Positions 1-11,934 of a stretch of 64,000 nucleotides of DNA are shown here, in pieces. The notes under the pieces are model-generated. The model had not been told where the DNA came from. It made no database searches and worked only from the letters and a program-made list of their open reading frames with translations. How positions within the stretch are numbered: the first letter of the stretch is position 1; each line of letters opens with the position of its first letter. Origin of the DNA: Cryptomeria japonica (taxonomy: Eukaryota; Streptophyta; Pinopsida; Cupressales; Cupressaceae); assembly GCF_030272615.1 (NCBI RefSeq), contig NC_081413.1:21642501-21706500 (forward strand), given 5' to 3'. The position numbers and the translations under genes were made by a program.

Positions 1-94
1 TAAAGATTAAATCATTATATTTTCTAAAAATTGTATGATTTTAGCAAAACTCGGGACGTACAAAAAAGTGTGAATCAACATTGTGAGTTCACCC

Positions 95-680
95 CAACCA
101 TTCATATAGTCCTTCATTTATCTTGAATTTTATCTTCCAGTCATCTCCTTCTCTAATTCTAATCTAATGACATCCACTCTTCACGTCTATCTTTTTGTAG
201 TATTTGTCTCCACTCAAAAAATTCATTATGTCATCCATTATAGGTAAAGGAAACTGGTATTTCACTGTGATCTTGTTTATTGCTCTGGAATTGGTACACA
301 TCCTCCATTCTCCATTCTTCTTAGGTGCTAATACTACTAGTACTGCACAAGGACTCAGACTTTCTCTGATCAAACCTTTCTTCAATAATTCCTGCACTTG
401 TCTATTCAACTCTTCAATCTTTGTCGGTGTCAACCACTGTGCAACTTTGTTAGGAAAACTAGCTACGAGAATCAGGTCTGTGCAATGAATGCTACTTCTT
501 ATAGGTGGTAATCCATCTAGAAGATTATCTAAAATAATATCTTCATACTACATCAGTAACTATCTTATCTCCTCTGGTTCTTCTTCTTCATGCTCTAGAA
601 TCTCAGTCTTCTTAGGAACTAAGGCAAAACACGCATTCGCATGTCTCATTCGATCCAGGAATTTCCTTCCATTAAATAGA
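95..680 (-). pseudogene. Ty3/gypsy reverse transcriptase, N-terminal part
   Basis: The reverse strand encodes the linker before RT and its first fingers/palm motifs: KIEELNRQ, GLIRESLSPCAV, PKKNGEWRMC, then YYKKIDVKSG, where the D belongs to the first catalytic aspartate region, and finally EGDDWKIKF. RT copies element RNA into DNA; this piece lacks the YVDD box, thumb and RNase H. Stops occur upstream (two close together in the linker) and after KSGCH. Usual chromovirus RT is about three times longer. The lineage assignment rests on motif recognition only. Confidence 0.85.
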
Positions 681-689
681 TTCTATCAT

Positions 690-1110
690 TCTTATAGACT
701 TCACTCTTCAAAGGCTCCTCCAAGGGTAACAAGGTTTGCTTCATCCCATTTGCTACAATAATTTATATATTCTTTATCCCATCATGTATTTCCTATCTAT
801 CAAACTGCCAAGGTCTACCCAACAAAAGGTGACAAATGTCCATAGGCATAAAATCACATAAAACTTCATCATGATAATTCCCAATTTTCAATTTTACCAA
901 ACATTTCTCACTTACCAACAACTTATGATCATCTTGAATCCATGCTATCTAATAAGGCTTCAAGTGTTTCAATCTTTCCAAATTTAACTTAATCACCATC
1001 TCTTGTGAAATGAGGTTATCTGAACTACCTCTATCAATAAAAACTTTACAACACTTACTGGATAACTTACATCCGACCTTGAAAATTTTTTGCCTCTACA
1101 AGGGCTCTTC
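690..1110 (-). pseudogene. Ty3/gypsy aspartic protease region
   Basis: Reverse-strand translation gives a pepsin-like retroviral protease C-terminal half, including DEVLCDFMPMD and the diagnostic LLLGRPWQFD near 790-850, followed by an in-frame TAG two residues later. The protease would mature the gag-pol polyprotein. The region lies between zinc knuckle and RT as expected. The active-site DSG/DTG box was not located with confidence, so I call only the family, not activity. Confidence 0.75.
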
Positions 1111-1113
1111 ATC

Positions 1114-1719
1114 TCATCCAACATGACACAAAGCTCTCCTCATCATCAACAGTTCTCCATCTTCCAATTTGTTAGTTGATTCGATGGGGCTTTCTTCTAC
1201 CAATGTTGTTCTCCTAGTGTTCTTTGTCTTCTTACATTCGAAAGAACGATGTCCTTCTCCTCCACACTTAAAGCAAGTACCTCTAAACACTCTTTTGACT
1301 TGTTTTCTATCATATTTTCCAAGACTCTCATTCAAGTAACCATAAGGTTCTCTTTGTCGGTAGAAATTTTTGTCATCCCTCTGGTATGAATTACCTTCTT
1401 TGCTTACTTCCTTTTCTTTTTTCTAATCCGTACATGTTTCTCTTCCTCTGGGATATCCTCTTCCTCCTTGAAATCTTCCTCTGGAAAACCTTTCACCTCT
1501 ACTATCCTATCTCTTCTCATGTCTTTTGTTCAACTTCTCTTCTGCTCTCAAGGCGTACTGGTAAGGTTCTTCTACAATTTGTAACTTGATCAAACTGAAT
1601 TCATCTTGTATAGACATCCGTAATCCATTCAAATATCTTGCAACTTGTTCAACCTCATCATCGACATGTCCAAATCTGATATTCAACTTAGTGTAGAATG
1701 CTCTGGTATACTCCTTCAT
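1114..1719 (-). pseudogene. Ty3/gypsy gag C-terminus with CCHC zinc knuckle
   Basis: The reverse strand encodes the tail of a retrotransposon gag (MKEYTRAFYTKL near 1719, typical of the capsid C-terminal helix region), an RG-rich stretch (RFSRGRFQGGRGY) and one CCHC zinc knuckle, CFKCGGEGHRSFEC, with all four ligands intact (C-x2-C-x4-H-x4-C). This nucleocapsid part binds element RNA. It is in frame across most of its length, with a few stops. The capsid N-terminus is missing because an unrelated sequence begins at 1720. Confidence 0.85.
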
Positions 1720-2740
1720 GCTAGATTACTTCTGCTTCAAGTTTGGCAACTTTCAAAATAGATTTCCAACAACTACAAATATTAGATAGCACATCAAGTG
1801 TCTGATCTAGCTCATACTTGACATCATTCACATCATCTAAAAGATCAATGGAAGATTTCAGAAGTGAATACTTTGTGCAACCAATCTATCGATCCATATG
1901 CTTACAACACTTCCCTGAGCACTAACCTATTCTACCTTCTTAATAGCATCTTTGTGAATGGATGTTACAATAGGCTCAATCATTTTTGAAGACTGACTAA
2001 TTTTTAACAATATAATAATAATTTGTTCTACCTTGATCTTCAGTCGATCTTTAATCACTTTATCCCTAACATATCTTTCAACTACTGCATCCATGGCTAC
2101 CTACAAGTCTTCCTTGGCACTTTTATGTATATGTTTACCAAATTCAATCTCAGAGCCCTGAATTTCTTCACTAGTCTTCTATAGAGGAGATAGGTACCAA
2201 TTTTTTATATTTATTCCTTGATTTATCAACCCTTACCCTTGAAAGTATTTTGTCTCTTTTCACAACCTTTGGCTTCACAAGAACCAACTAGAAAAAAATA
2301 TTTAGTCATTTGGGGAGATGGACTATTTATTTATTTTGGGTGTTATTATCTCTAACCAAGGTGGAATATTGAGATCTCCTTCTTTAACACTTGTAAAGAT
2401 AGTTTGTGAAGATTAAACTTATTCTTGGATAGTAGTGATTATAATTAGTGTGGTATGAGTCACAACTATAGATGGAGTTTCCATAGTTGACAAATTTGTG
2501 AAAGACTCATACATAAACTTATCAAAATCTATTATGGCAGCATCGAGTATGGATGTAGATACCTTAGACAAATAAGAAAAAGAAGAGAGTGTCCCAGACA
2601 CATTCCTAATATTCTCATGAGAGGTATCCAAAATTGACTCACTAGTAGTTGAAGAATGAATAGATTCAATTAATATGGTGAGTGTTACTAAAGAAAAATA
2701 TATAGTGGAAAAAATATTGTACACTAGTACTATTTATAGG
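1720..2740 (-). pseudogene. Degenerate coding-like stretch, unknown family
   Basis: On the reverse strand, short open stretches in alternating frames read like one hydrophilic, helix-rich protein: a Ser/Thr-rich start near 2724, EGDLNIPPWLEIITPK, then VAMDAVVERYVRDKVIKD and SSIDLLDDVNDVKYELD. At least three stops and two or more frame changes are needed to link them, so it is not a live gene. It lies upstream of the PPT and LTR of element D, which points right, so it would be antisense to D. An antisense extra ORF is a reasonable guess. I do not recognise the protein. Confidence 0.4.
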
Positions 2741-3196
2741 AATCACTACATTAGTAACAACTTTATCAACTTTATCAGCTTTATTAGATTTATTAGTTAC
2801 ATTTGTCTATCACATTTCCAGGCACTTCAACTTTACCAATCACATTTGTCTAACACATTTTCTTCTCTAGCCCTAGATATCTATCAGCTTTTCTTGGAAT
2901 GTGTTTTTATCAATCCAATGTGTTTTTTTTGAGGAGATCCTTCACCCAAGATTCTATTTATAGGTGTTCAGACCCTAATTTCTTATCTTACCCCTGCCTA
3001 GTCCCCATGATCCCCTATGACCTATTGTTTGTCCATTTTTTGCTCATCTACCCTATAATTTCCTTTTCTTGTGTAGCCTATCATCTCTTTTGTTGAAAGA
3101 CTGCCTGACCTTTGCTTCCATTTTTTCATCCGGTCTCTCCGAACAGAATACCACCTCCATACTGAGGTAAATTTTGTGTATCAGTTAATCTATCTT
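2741..3196. other. 3' untranslated-like region of element D, no gene
   Basis: AT-rich sequence with no supported ORF. It leads directly into the PPT module and LTR of element D and probably belongs to that element. Confidence 0.5.
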
Positions 3197-3242
3197 CTTT
3201 GAAATAACGTGATAAATTACATTCTCTCATAAAGGGGAAAAA
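3197..3242 (+). promoter_or_regulatory. Polypurine tract of element D with upstream inverted repeat
   Basis: CTTTGAA at 3197-3203, about 25 nt of spacer, then TCATAAAGGGGAAAAA directly abutting an LTR start (TGTAGACACC) at 3243. The PPT primes plus-strand DNA synthesis in LTR retrotransposons. The inverted-repeat arms seen in the other copies are present but interrupted here by one extra T. Confidence 0.7.
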
Positions 3243-3908
3243 TGTAGACACCTAAAATTGTCCTAGCCTAATTAAATAAATGTTTTTATTTATTTAATTA
3301 TCCACTTTTTCTATTAATTAAGTAAATTTTTATCTATTTAATCAATTTAGTTAACCTCTTCTTGGCCCTTTTTCTATCCTAATTTAAATAAATATATTTT
3401 TATTTATCTGAATTCCCTTTTTCCCAACTTAAAAAAAAAAATACTTTTTTTATTAAATTTAGTGGCCCTCCTTCTATTAATTGAATAAGTTCTTTAACTT
3501 ATTTAATTAATTCATTTATATTTTTCCCTCATTTATATTAACCACTCCCTTTATTTTATTATTTCCTCTATCTATCCTTCAATCTTAGCCAACCATCTTT
3601 TATCCTACCTCTTAATCCTATCTATCCATTTATAAGATGCTCTCTATAAAAGGGGCCTTCTTCCTCTCTATTTCCAATCAATCAAACTTGGATACTTACA
3701 TTTTGCCAAATTGGCTAGATAGCCTACATCAAGCTACATCATCACAACCACATTCGTTCACCATTTATGTCTTGTACATGCATAAAAATATGAGAAACCG
3801 TATCAAAACAAGATGAATGGAGATATGAGAAAAATGATGATTGTAGAATTGTTAGAGAGGTTATGGTTATGAGTGATGTAGACTATTGGATAGAAGCTAT
3901 AAATGTAG
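3243..3908 (+). mobile_element. LTR (3') of element D
   Basis: It begins TGTAGACACCTAAAATTGTC immediately after a PPT. It then shows the alternating TTAATTAAAT / ATTTATTTAATTA palindromes shared with LTRs B and E, and a TATA-like CTATAAAAGG near 3655. The downstream part matches the LTR B and E motif that reads roughly AAGATnAATGGAGATA. The right end is uncertain: homology fades before the SINE insertion at 3909, and the true LTR end may lie beyond it. Confidence 0.7.
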
Positions 3909-3929
3909 AGATGACTTAATTTGAATTTA

Positions 3930-4294
3930 TATATCCCAGGTCATTTACAAATATTTTTCGCATACGAGCATCAACTTGAGACCATTACATGACACTAATA
4001 TTTGCTCATTCCGAGCAACCACACTAGAATTAACCTATGGAAGACCAAGAATCATAAATTAGAGTTGACTTATTAGAAACCACCATTAGCTCATTTCGAG
4101 AAACCACACTAGAATCAACCTATGGAAGACCAAAAGTCACAAATTAGAATCCACTTATTAGAAACCACCTAGAAGCCAATCGTGGAAGACTAAGAGTCAA
4201 AACTTTGAATTCCATATTAGATGTCCCTTTGGGATTTGAACTTTGATCTCCAAAATGAGAACTCAATGATTTAACCAATAAAACACAACCCCTT
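3930..4294 (-). mobile_element. tRNA-derived SINE with 21-bp target duplication
   Basis: On the reverse strand a Pol III promoter is visible at the start: an A-box-like segment (TTATTGGTTAAATC, plus positions about 4264-4281) and a perfect B box GTTCAAATCC (4232-4241). The 3' body carries an 85-bp tandem duplication. The element is flanked by 21-bp direct repeats at 3909-3929 and 4295-4315 that differ at one base, the hallmark of L1-type retroposition. It is non-coding and would depend on a partner LINE. It sits just past the recognisable part of LTR D, so it is younger than that LTR. No long poly-A tail remains. Confidence 0.85.
4004..4201 (-). repeat. 85-bp tandem repeat inside the SINE body
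   Basis: Two nearly identical units start at 4004 and 4089 (GCTCATT..., CACACTAGAAT.AACCTATGG shared), followed by a partial third to about 4201. The repeat belongs to the SINE 3' body. Confidence 0.8.
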
Positions 4295-4315
4295 AGATGA
4301 CTTAACTTGAATTTA

Positions 4316-4895
4316 GTAAATAACTCATTGAACAATACAAGGTGCTTGCAAGTAGTGCAAAAAATGGACATTAGTAGAACTCTAAACAAGAGATTTGTAT
4401 CCATCAAAAGTTTCCATTTAACATATCCAAAATGAGTTTTAAACACCTATCTAAAATCCCAATAGTCTCTAGATTCTAAAAAAATTAAAATGAATAGTTT
4501 TGGAGAATAAAATAACAAATAATTTTTAAATTTTTTTTTAAACTATGAAAATAGATACCCCAACTTGGTGAGGTCATAACTTTTTTCTTGATGCTCAAAA
4601 TTCAAAACTGTTTACACCATTGGAAATGTCTCCAAGAGATCTAGTTTCAATCCCTTAACATGATTATTTAGCTATCAATTTAAGAGACCAATGATACTTT
4701 TGACCCCAAATTTTTCTCCATTGACCTCTAAAAATTAGAATTGCTAGAGCATAAAAAATGTTGGAAGATTATATTTTTTAGTTTTTCCTAGTTTTGTTAC
4801 CTCTGAACTGTTCTAGATCATATATAAAATTAACAAAGATGATATACGGTATTTGATTCCCTTTACCTTTGAACTACCCTAGATCATGCATATAA
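4316..4895. other. No gene; 66-bp duplication near the right end
   Basis: AT-rich sequence without a supported ORF. Two direct copies of a 66-bp segment start at 4805 and 4871 (CTAGATCAT, AAAGATGATATA, GGTATTTGAT shared). The second copy runs into the copia RT remnant. Confidence 0.6.
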
Positions 4896-5264
4896 TTAAT
4901 AAAGATGATATATGGTATTTGATGCCCTTTTCTCAAGGATAGAAACTAATTGAATGCAAATGGGTGTTCAAGAGAAAATATGGTCCATATAGTAGTATTG
5001 AGAAGCACAAGGCATGGTTTGTCACTAAAGCATAGTATCAATTGGAGGGATTTAAATATGATAATTTTTTCTCTCTTGATGTAGTTTTGACATCTATTTG
5101 GTTCTTGTTATCAATCCTTATATAAAATAATTTAAAAATGGAATAGATGGTTGTGAAGATAACTTTCCCTCATGGTGACTTGGAGGAAGAAAATTATAAG
5201 TCATTGGCAAAGCATTTCATTGAAAAATGGTAAAGTATATCTAGTTTGCAATTTCCACAAATCT
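4896..5264 (+). pseudogene. Ty1/copia reverse transcriptase, first part
   Basis: Forward-strand translation shows the classical copia RT opening: ECKWVFKRKYGP, KAWFVTKA, YQLEGFKYDNFFS and FPHGDLEEENY, then in another frame KNGKVYLVCNFHKSLY. Copia RT normally continues directly into LKQSPR..WY; here that continuation is displaced to 6751 by a solo LTR. Several stops and at least one frameshift are present. RT would copy the element RNA; this copy is dead. Confidence 0.85.
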
Positions 5265-5269
5265 TTATA

Positions 5270-6745
5270 TGTTGAAACCTTGAGTTCTATTGTGTTGTCA
5301 TTGATGTCAACCTGTCATGTGTTGTCATTTATTTCACTATGTGTTGTAGATGGTTCAAAAATGTATGATATGATGTTGTTATGTGGTTTGGTAGTGATAA
5401 TGAGGTGTTTCTTGAAGGTTGGTGTCTAGTGGAAGTTCCAATATATAGGAAACAATATTTATCCAAGAATGAGTTTTTAATATCCCAGTGGAAGAATGCT
5501 TTGGATTTCTCTGGTGCATGAAGATTATGGAGTGCATTTCTAAATATAATATTTATTATTTGTCTATATTTTACTATCAGTTTTATAGGTCCTCTATTGT
5601 TCATATGGTGACTTTTATTTATGTTTTCAACAATGGTATTCTGTTAGAACTAGTCTAGAGAATGCTTGGTGATCTCTGATTTAGGGTTTTGAGTGTTGTC
5701 ACTTGGAGGAAATTCTTATTTAGTTTATGTAGTATTCCAGCTCTATTTTTTAGCAATGATTTGATTCACATATAAAGTTATGGTGTATAGAGTTTAGTGT
5801 TGTCAGCTGGGTTAGTTTCTAGTTAGTAAGGCGATGTATCCTATATGGATCATGTCTATTTGATCTAGGTATAATTTGGTGGTTGATTCTTGATGTTGAT
5901 ATGGGTCTCACTGTCGTGTGTGTAGATCCACATTATATTTTGTGCATTAGAGAATGTCATGACATGTTATATTTGATGTCGACCTTAGAGGATGTGTTGG
6001 CATGATCAGTTCATTGGAATCAGTTTGAAATGATGTGTAGTAATGTGTTTGAGGCCTCTCTATCTCTTGGAGTGGACCACATTTTATGCTATAGGTTAGC
6101 AAGACCTAATTTATGTGATCTTGTATACTTTGTTTATGGTTGATCTAGTTAAGGTTCGTAGTGAACTATCTTGTATATATATGAGTGTGGATGTATGAGT
6201 TGAGTATGGGATGCATATCAATTGATGTGAAGTGGACTTGAATGATGAGAAAGAATATTTGATATAGAAAAAGTGCAAAAGATAGTTGTAAAGAGAATTG
6301 AGACAAAGTTTGTAGTCAGATGTGTTTGTCGTGACATTGGTTGCTTGACACAATGGTTCAAGGACAATTTCATGATCAAGATTTTTTTTTTTTTTTCTAT
6401 GCCTACAAAAGAAATATATGTTCATTTTGGTATTTTATGGACTTTTGTATCGTTCCTTGAGGTTGTGTACCTTAGTATTGCAATTCCTTCCAAGGGTAGT
6501 GAGCTCCTAAGCCATGATCCTAAACTTTGTAATTGTTGTTCATATTCTGAGTGTGACTCTCACTACGTTTTTTCCCTGTTTAGGTTTCTCCACATAAATA
6601 TGGTGTTCATGTTTGTGTTGTGTTTTCATGTTTCATAATTGCAGTAATTAATTAATTGTTGTTTTAATTTTAATTGATCAGAAGTAAAGTGTTTTGAGGT
6701 CCACGTTGATTCACCCCCTTTCTCAATCTTGTGGTGTGTTGAACA
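5270..6745 (+). mobile_element. Solo LTR (copia type) inserted in an older copia RT
   Basis: It starts TGTTGAAACC and ends GTGTTGAACA (TG...CA), is 1476 bp long, and is flanked by the 5-bp duplication TTATA (5265-5269 and 6746-6750). Removing it rejoins the copia RT motif around KSLY/LKQSPR. Inner wording (TTGTCATTGATGTCAAC near the start, TTGATTCACCCCC near the end) resembles the copia LTR at 55339-56392. No internal domain, PBS or PPT is present, so it is the product of LTR-LTR recombination. ORFs inside it are chance. Confidence 0.85.
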
Positions 6746-6750
6746 TTATA

Positions 6751-8290
6751 TATAGCTTGAAACAATCTCCTAGAATATGGTACTGAATATTTGATACTTA
6801 TGTGATATCTTTAAGATTTTTGAGATCTAAATTTTACTTTTGTGTATATTTCAAATATGATAATTGTTGCATTCTTATCACAATTCTATATGTGGATGAT
6901 ACATTGTTTATTGAGAATAGTATGATTTCAAAGTTTTAAGTCTCATTTGTTAGTGTAGTTTGAGATGAAATATTTAGGTGCAATAAGGTATATTGTTAAG
7001 ATTGAGATCAAAAGAGATAAAGATAACTTAAATATTTTGTTAATAGAGAGTAATTATATGAATCCAGTGTTGGAGAAATTCAATGTGACACCTTACAAAA
7101 AATTAGTTGTTCCATTATTGTAGGGAATGAATCTTTCTATGGAGGATTATCCAAAATCACCTTTAAGATGGATGACATGACCAAAGTAAAATATGTAAGT
7201 ATATTTTGTAGTCATTTGTATGCTATGGTATTTACAAGGCTATACATTCCCCAAGTGCTGAGATTCATTAGTTGGTATATGGCTAATCTTGGAGAAGTAC
7301 ATTGGAAAGTACTAAAGTGAGTGTTTAGATATTTGCAAGTTACTTTTGAGTATTTCCCATATTTTCATTGTTATCTTATTATATCATGACTTTCAATAAG
7401 TATTCATGGATATATAGATTAAGAATGGCTATCTTGACAATAAAACATCCACGATTGAATATGTTTTAACAATTTTTGGTGGTGTTATTAGTTGGATAAG
7501 TGATTGGCTATAGTTTCTTTGTCCACTACAAAAGAAGAGTACAAGGAAGCTACTCATGCTTGTAAGAAATCCATTTGGATTAAGATTGTGTTTTGATATA
7601 GGTTTTGATGTAGAATAGATTGCTATCTACTGTGACACTAAGAGTGATATTATATTAACTAATAATTCTAAATTCATGACAAAACAAAGCATATTTTATT
7701 TACAAGGATACACATTTTCCAAGTAATGAGATTCATTAGTTGGTATATGGTTAATCTTGGATAAGTACATTGGAAAGTCGTGATGTGAGGTTTAGATATT
7801 TGCGAGTTACTTTTGAGTATTTACTCTATTTTCATGGTTATCCTATTAGACCTTGACTTTCAATAATTAATCATGGATATATAGATTCACATTGGCTATA
7901 TTGACAATAAAACATCCAACATTGAATATGTTTTAACAATTTTTGGTGGTTTTATTAGTTGGATAAGTGATTGGCTATAGTTGCTTTGTCCACTACAAAC
8001 AAAGAGTGCATGGAATATTCATGCTTGTAAAAAATTCATTTAGATTGAGATTGTTTTTTGATATAGGTTTTGATGTACGATAGATAGCTATATGTTGTGA
8101 CACTAAGAGTGCTACTATATTAACTAATAATTCTAAATTCATGACAAAATAAAGAACATTATTGTTCAAATTAATTTTGTTCATGATCTGGTGGAAGATG
8201 GAATGGTGAATTTAGAGAAAGTTTACAATTTGAAAGAATATTTTAGAAGCACTAATGAAGCCAACAAGCATAAAGAAGTTCAGATGGTGT
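6751..8290 (+). pseudogene. Ty1/copia RT (YVDD) to RNase H, second part
   Basis: The reading resumes with SLKQSPRIWY, reaches the RT catalytic box YVDDTLF near 6892, then RNase H wording (LAIVSLSTTKEEYKEATHACKKSIW near 7500-7580) and a copia-type tail (HDLVEDGMVNLEKVYNLKEYF near 8180-8245). The catalytic YVDD is intact but stops and frameshifts are frequent. The RNase H part is present twice through a 468-bp tandem duplication. Together with 4896-5264 it represents most of a copia RT-RH, without integrase or LTRs. Confidence 0.85.
7229..8164 (+). repeat. 468-bp tandem duplication in copia RNase H
   Basis: Copy 1 covers about 7229-7696 and copy 2 about 7697-8164. GAGATTCATTAGTTGGTATA lies at 7260 and 7728, and later landmarks such as AACATTTTTGGTGG-type and ATTCTAAATTCATGAC segments recur at the same spacing. 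Divergence between copies is clearly visible, so the event is old. Confidence 0.8.
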
Positions 8291-10265
8291 TATAGTTCCT
8301 TGAGAAATTAATTGCATTAGACTCTTGATAGGTCCTCAATAAATGGGAAAATTTTGAAATTAAGGTTTCTTAACCTTTAATTTCTAAAATTGATAATTTA
8401 TAATTTAATAATTAATTTGGTTTATAATTTTTTTCTTAAGTTGATAAATTTCAATGTTTTCCATTCACTTTGTGGGCCATCTTGGTAGAGGTGGAATCCT
8501 ATATGACAATTGATATGTATGACATGTTTTCTATTTTTTAGGATATGGGATATGGATCAATCTCTATTTTTTAAGAAATTATAGCATATGAGAGTTGAGA
8601 TTTTTTAGTTTTTTCTTTTGGTGAAGATGGAGGATTTTGTTCAGGTGCCTAGCTTGTAAAAATTTTCATACATTCTATATTATCCAATTTTATATGATAG
8701 GTTCAATAGTTCTATGCTATTGTTATGCTACTTAAATAATTCCAAGTTTTGAAAATTCCTAAAGAGCTTAAGCTCTGATAAATTGTATTGAAAGTTATTT
8801 TACTATATAATACAATTGAGGTTGGTATTTGAATTGTATATTTTTTTCTCAAAATGGATTTTCTATGTAAATGATTGTGCTATGGTTTGCTGATTTTAAT
8901 TATTTAAATATAAAATTTAAATGTGCATCTATTCACTTTTGTGATTAAACAAGAATTCAAATAATTTTGTAACCCTATCCTATGTAAGATTTATGTAAAA
9001 AGATTCTTTTGCATGCTCGTGTTGATTTAACATACTTGGGATCTTCTATATCTACCACTTAAAAAAGATGTAGCTTGTGTGAAGGGGCTCTATAATACCA
9101 AAATCAACATAAATAGAAATATTAAAAATCATAATTCAAGATTGGTTACAAAGGGTTTTCATTACAACCTGGAATTAATTATAATGAGACATTTTCCCTA
9201 ATGGATAGTCTAGATACAACCAAATTTGTCTTGGAAATACAAATTCAACACAAATGAAATATTTATAAAATGACCATAAAATCTACATTTTTGGGTGGTG
9301 TGCTAAAAGAAGATAACATTTAATAGCTACCAAGCTATGAAATTTTGGGTCAATAATTATTTTTATAGATTGAGGAAGTCTTTTGTATGGACTTAAGAAA
9401 ACCCAAAGAGATTCACTAAGTGAGATTTATTATTTTTAAATTAAAACATAAGTAAAAACAATTTGATATTTACATCAAATTTCATTATTAAGGTTAAATT
9501 CTAATTGTGTGCTTGTAATTGGAAATTTTGTATTTATAAGATATTTGTTAATTAATTAGAGATGTAGAAATAGTTTGAGATGGCTAATTTGGGATTAATA
9601 AAATACTTGATGCAAATTGAAGCAAGTTAAAAATATAATGAAAATTTTAGCTATTCAAAAAATATATAAATGACGTTTTTGAAGAGTCTTAGAATGGTGA
9701 ATTGGTAGCTAGCCATAACACTAACAATCAATTGATTAAAATTGAGTAAAGGGGATAAAAGAATCAATGTATATATGAGTTCATAAGAAAGACTTGTTGA
9801 TAGTTTGATGGACTTAAAAACTTTAAGACTTGATATCACACCTAGAGTAAGTTTAATTTTAAATCTCATGAATTCACCGAAAGGTTATCATTCACTTTGT
9901 TTAAAAGTAAAATCACAAGCTTTAAAAAAATGTTATGACCTCTCTCTAAAAATATTAGTCTAAATTGGTTAATTAATCCATTTTAATTTTCTAATAGGTT
10001 AATAAAAATTAATAATAATAATAATATTTTAAATTGTTCTTTAATTTTTTATTTTAATAAAAGATTAAATATTAAATTTACCGTCTTCATCCTTAAGTTA
10101 ATTGATAGATAATTAGAATTATCTAGAGTATATTTGAGATACTATGTTCTTATCACCTAAAAATTGGGCCTATAATTCAAATTCAAATTATTTTCCCTCC
10201 CAAACCTTGGCATGATATTTTCAAGTAGGAAACATATAAAAGATAAATATAATAATGAAAAAATA
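8291..10265. other. No recognisable gene, about 2 kb
   Basis: AT-rich sequence with only short, stop-bounded ORFs. The first few hundred bases may be the 3' untranslated part of the old copia element. No LTR terminus or PPT was found. It ends where the A-element homology begins abruptly at 10266. Confidence 0.5.
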
Positions 10266-10532
10266 TTCTAATCCAAAAACTCAAAAAAATCAAAATATCC
10301 AAAAACTCAAAAAAAAATAAGAAAAAAAAATAAAAAATCAAAATATCCAAAAACTCAAAAAAATCAAAATATCCAAAAACTAAAAATCAACAAAATAAAA
10401 AAAATCAAAGCATGAACACATGGACCATCCATCAAATCAGATCAACAACAGGAAAACTCTCAAAGTCTGCAATCAAACTTATCACATGTCTTGTTAATCA
10501 ATTCATTACTTGAAATCAACATCAACATCAAA

Positions 10533-10750
10533 CATGTCTTATACAGGGATAGGTACACTCAAAACCAGACAGATCGGTCTTATATGGGGTACTCACTCTT
10601 TGAAACCAGACATTTCTATCAATCATCAAGTCTTGATAATCAATCCATCTATCAACATCAACATCAACATGTCTTATACAAGGATAGGTACACTCGAAAC
10701 TAGACAGATCGGTCTTACACAGGGTACTCACTCTTTGAAACCAGACATTC
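10533..10750 (+). repeat. GTCTTATA...CCAGAC repeats, higher-order 138-bp units
   Basis: Four segments begin GTCTTA and end AGAC about 35 nt later (near 10534, 10577, 10671 and 10713). They form two higher-order units about 138 bp apart. GTCT and AGAC can pair. The same array recurs in the second copy near 20088-20310. Confidence 0.75.
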
Positions 10751-11934
10751 TTATCAATCATCGACCAAATCATAAAAATGACATCAATCAGTATGACTGC
10801 TGGATTTTATTATAGTTAGCCTTATCTTTATCAATTTATGGAAATACATGTTTCACAAATCATATTGTACATATCATATCCACCCATCTGAGGCATCACC
10901 AGAAATTCACAAATGCTTATCAATCTTGGACATACTTAATGTAGTCACTGTCCTTGGTTAATCTAAATCAGTTATCCAAATCATATCCCACCATGGCTTG
11001 GTGATCAGTGTACATATCCATATCAAATTAGTATCAACAATAAGGGGCAAAATCCTGACCTCGCTAGGGGCATTTTGCCTTCAAGATTTTCAACATCAGA
11101 CCAAAAATGTAGCAAGACAACAAGGATCAAAACAACTAACAAATGCCAAACGACAATGCGAGAAGGCTAAACATCACAGACTTGAACTGATTTCAACTAA
11201 ACAAAGATCTATTTGCAAGATGTTTTAATTAACAAGAATACATTCCAAATAGCATGCATGCTTACTTATGGTTGTTAATTTTTGCTTATCATATCTCCTA
11301 AGTGACTCAAGGATGTCTTACGACTAGAGAAGCAAGGAAGGAATGTGATGTTTTATTTGTCTTCTATCTGTGAGTGAAGTCTTTTATCATGCAAATTTGT
11401 CCTATGAAGCAATCAGGTGGCATATCGCTGAGGACATTTCAAATTTGTATGGGACAAAGGTTAACTCTTGTATGTTTACGCAATACGCACTCAGGTCGTC
11501 CTGGTTCAATTATACCTTGACGCTTGTGCTATCTTGCAAAATCAAACATTATGTAAATTTTTCTCAGGTCATTATGGTTCAATTATACCATTGTGCTTGT
11601 ATAAATTTTTGAGCATATCCTAAACAAATCAATGCTCAATGATGATATCTACAAAGAAAGTAAACAAATGGCTATATCGGATGGCAAATACAGAATGAGG
11701 ATGCTACCAAAAAAAAATAAAATAGTTGCATATCATTTTACAATTAGTTGCATATCATATCATACATCTCATTTTTAAAATATCATTCATCATTCATCAT
11801 TGCATCCCTCACATGCATATCTATCACATCATCATGGAATCTTTCTTCACTTTCATATCTCTATCATTCTTCCAACCTATCTTCTATCATTCTTCCAACC
11901 TATCTTCTATCATTCTTCCAAACTATCTTCTATT

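Larger units (their letters stand above)
95..1719 (-). mobile_element. Ty3/gypsy (chromovirus-like) fragment, gag to RT
   Basis: On the reverse strand the order gag C-terminus, zinc knuckle, protease, start of reverse transcriptase is preserved, which is the Ty3/gypsy order. The RT wording (RESLSPCAV, WRMC, RAINKITVKY) is chromovirus-like. No LTR, PBS or integrase is visible. Homology stops near position 95, soon after the motif EGLYEWL where a PFGL motif would be expected, and near 1719 in mid-gag, so both ends are truncated. Several in-frame stops make it non-functional. Confidence 0.85.

Noticed and set aside
4205-4300. Functional tRNA gene suggested by the B box
   Set aside because: No acceptor stem or cloverleaf can be formed, and the flanking 21-bp duplication identifies a SINE.
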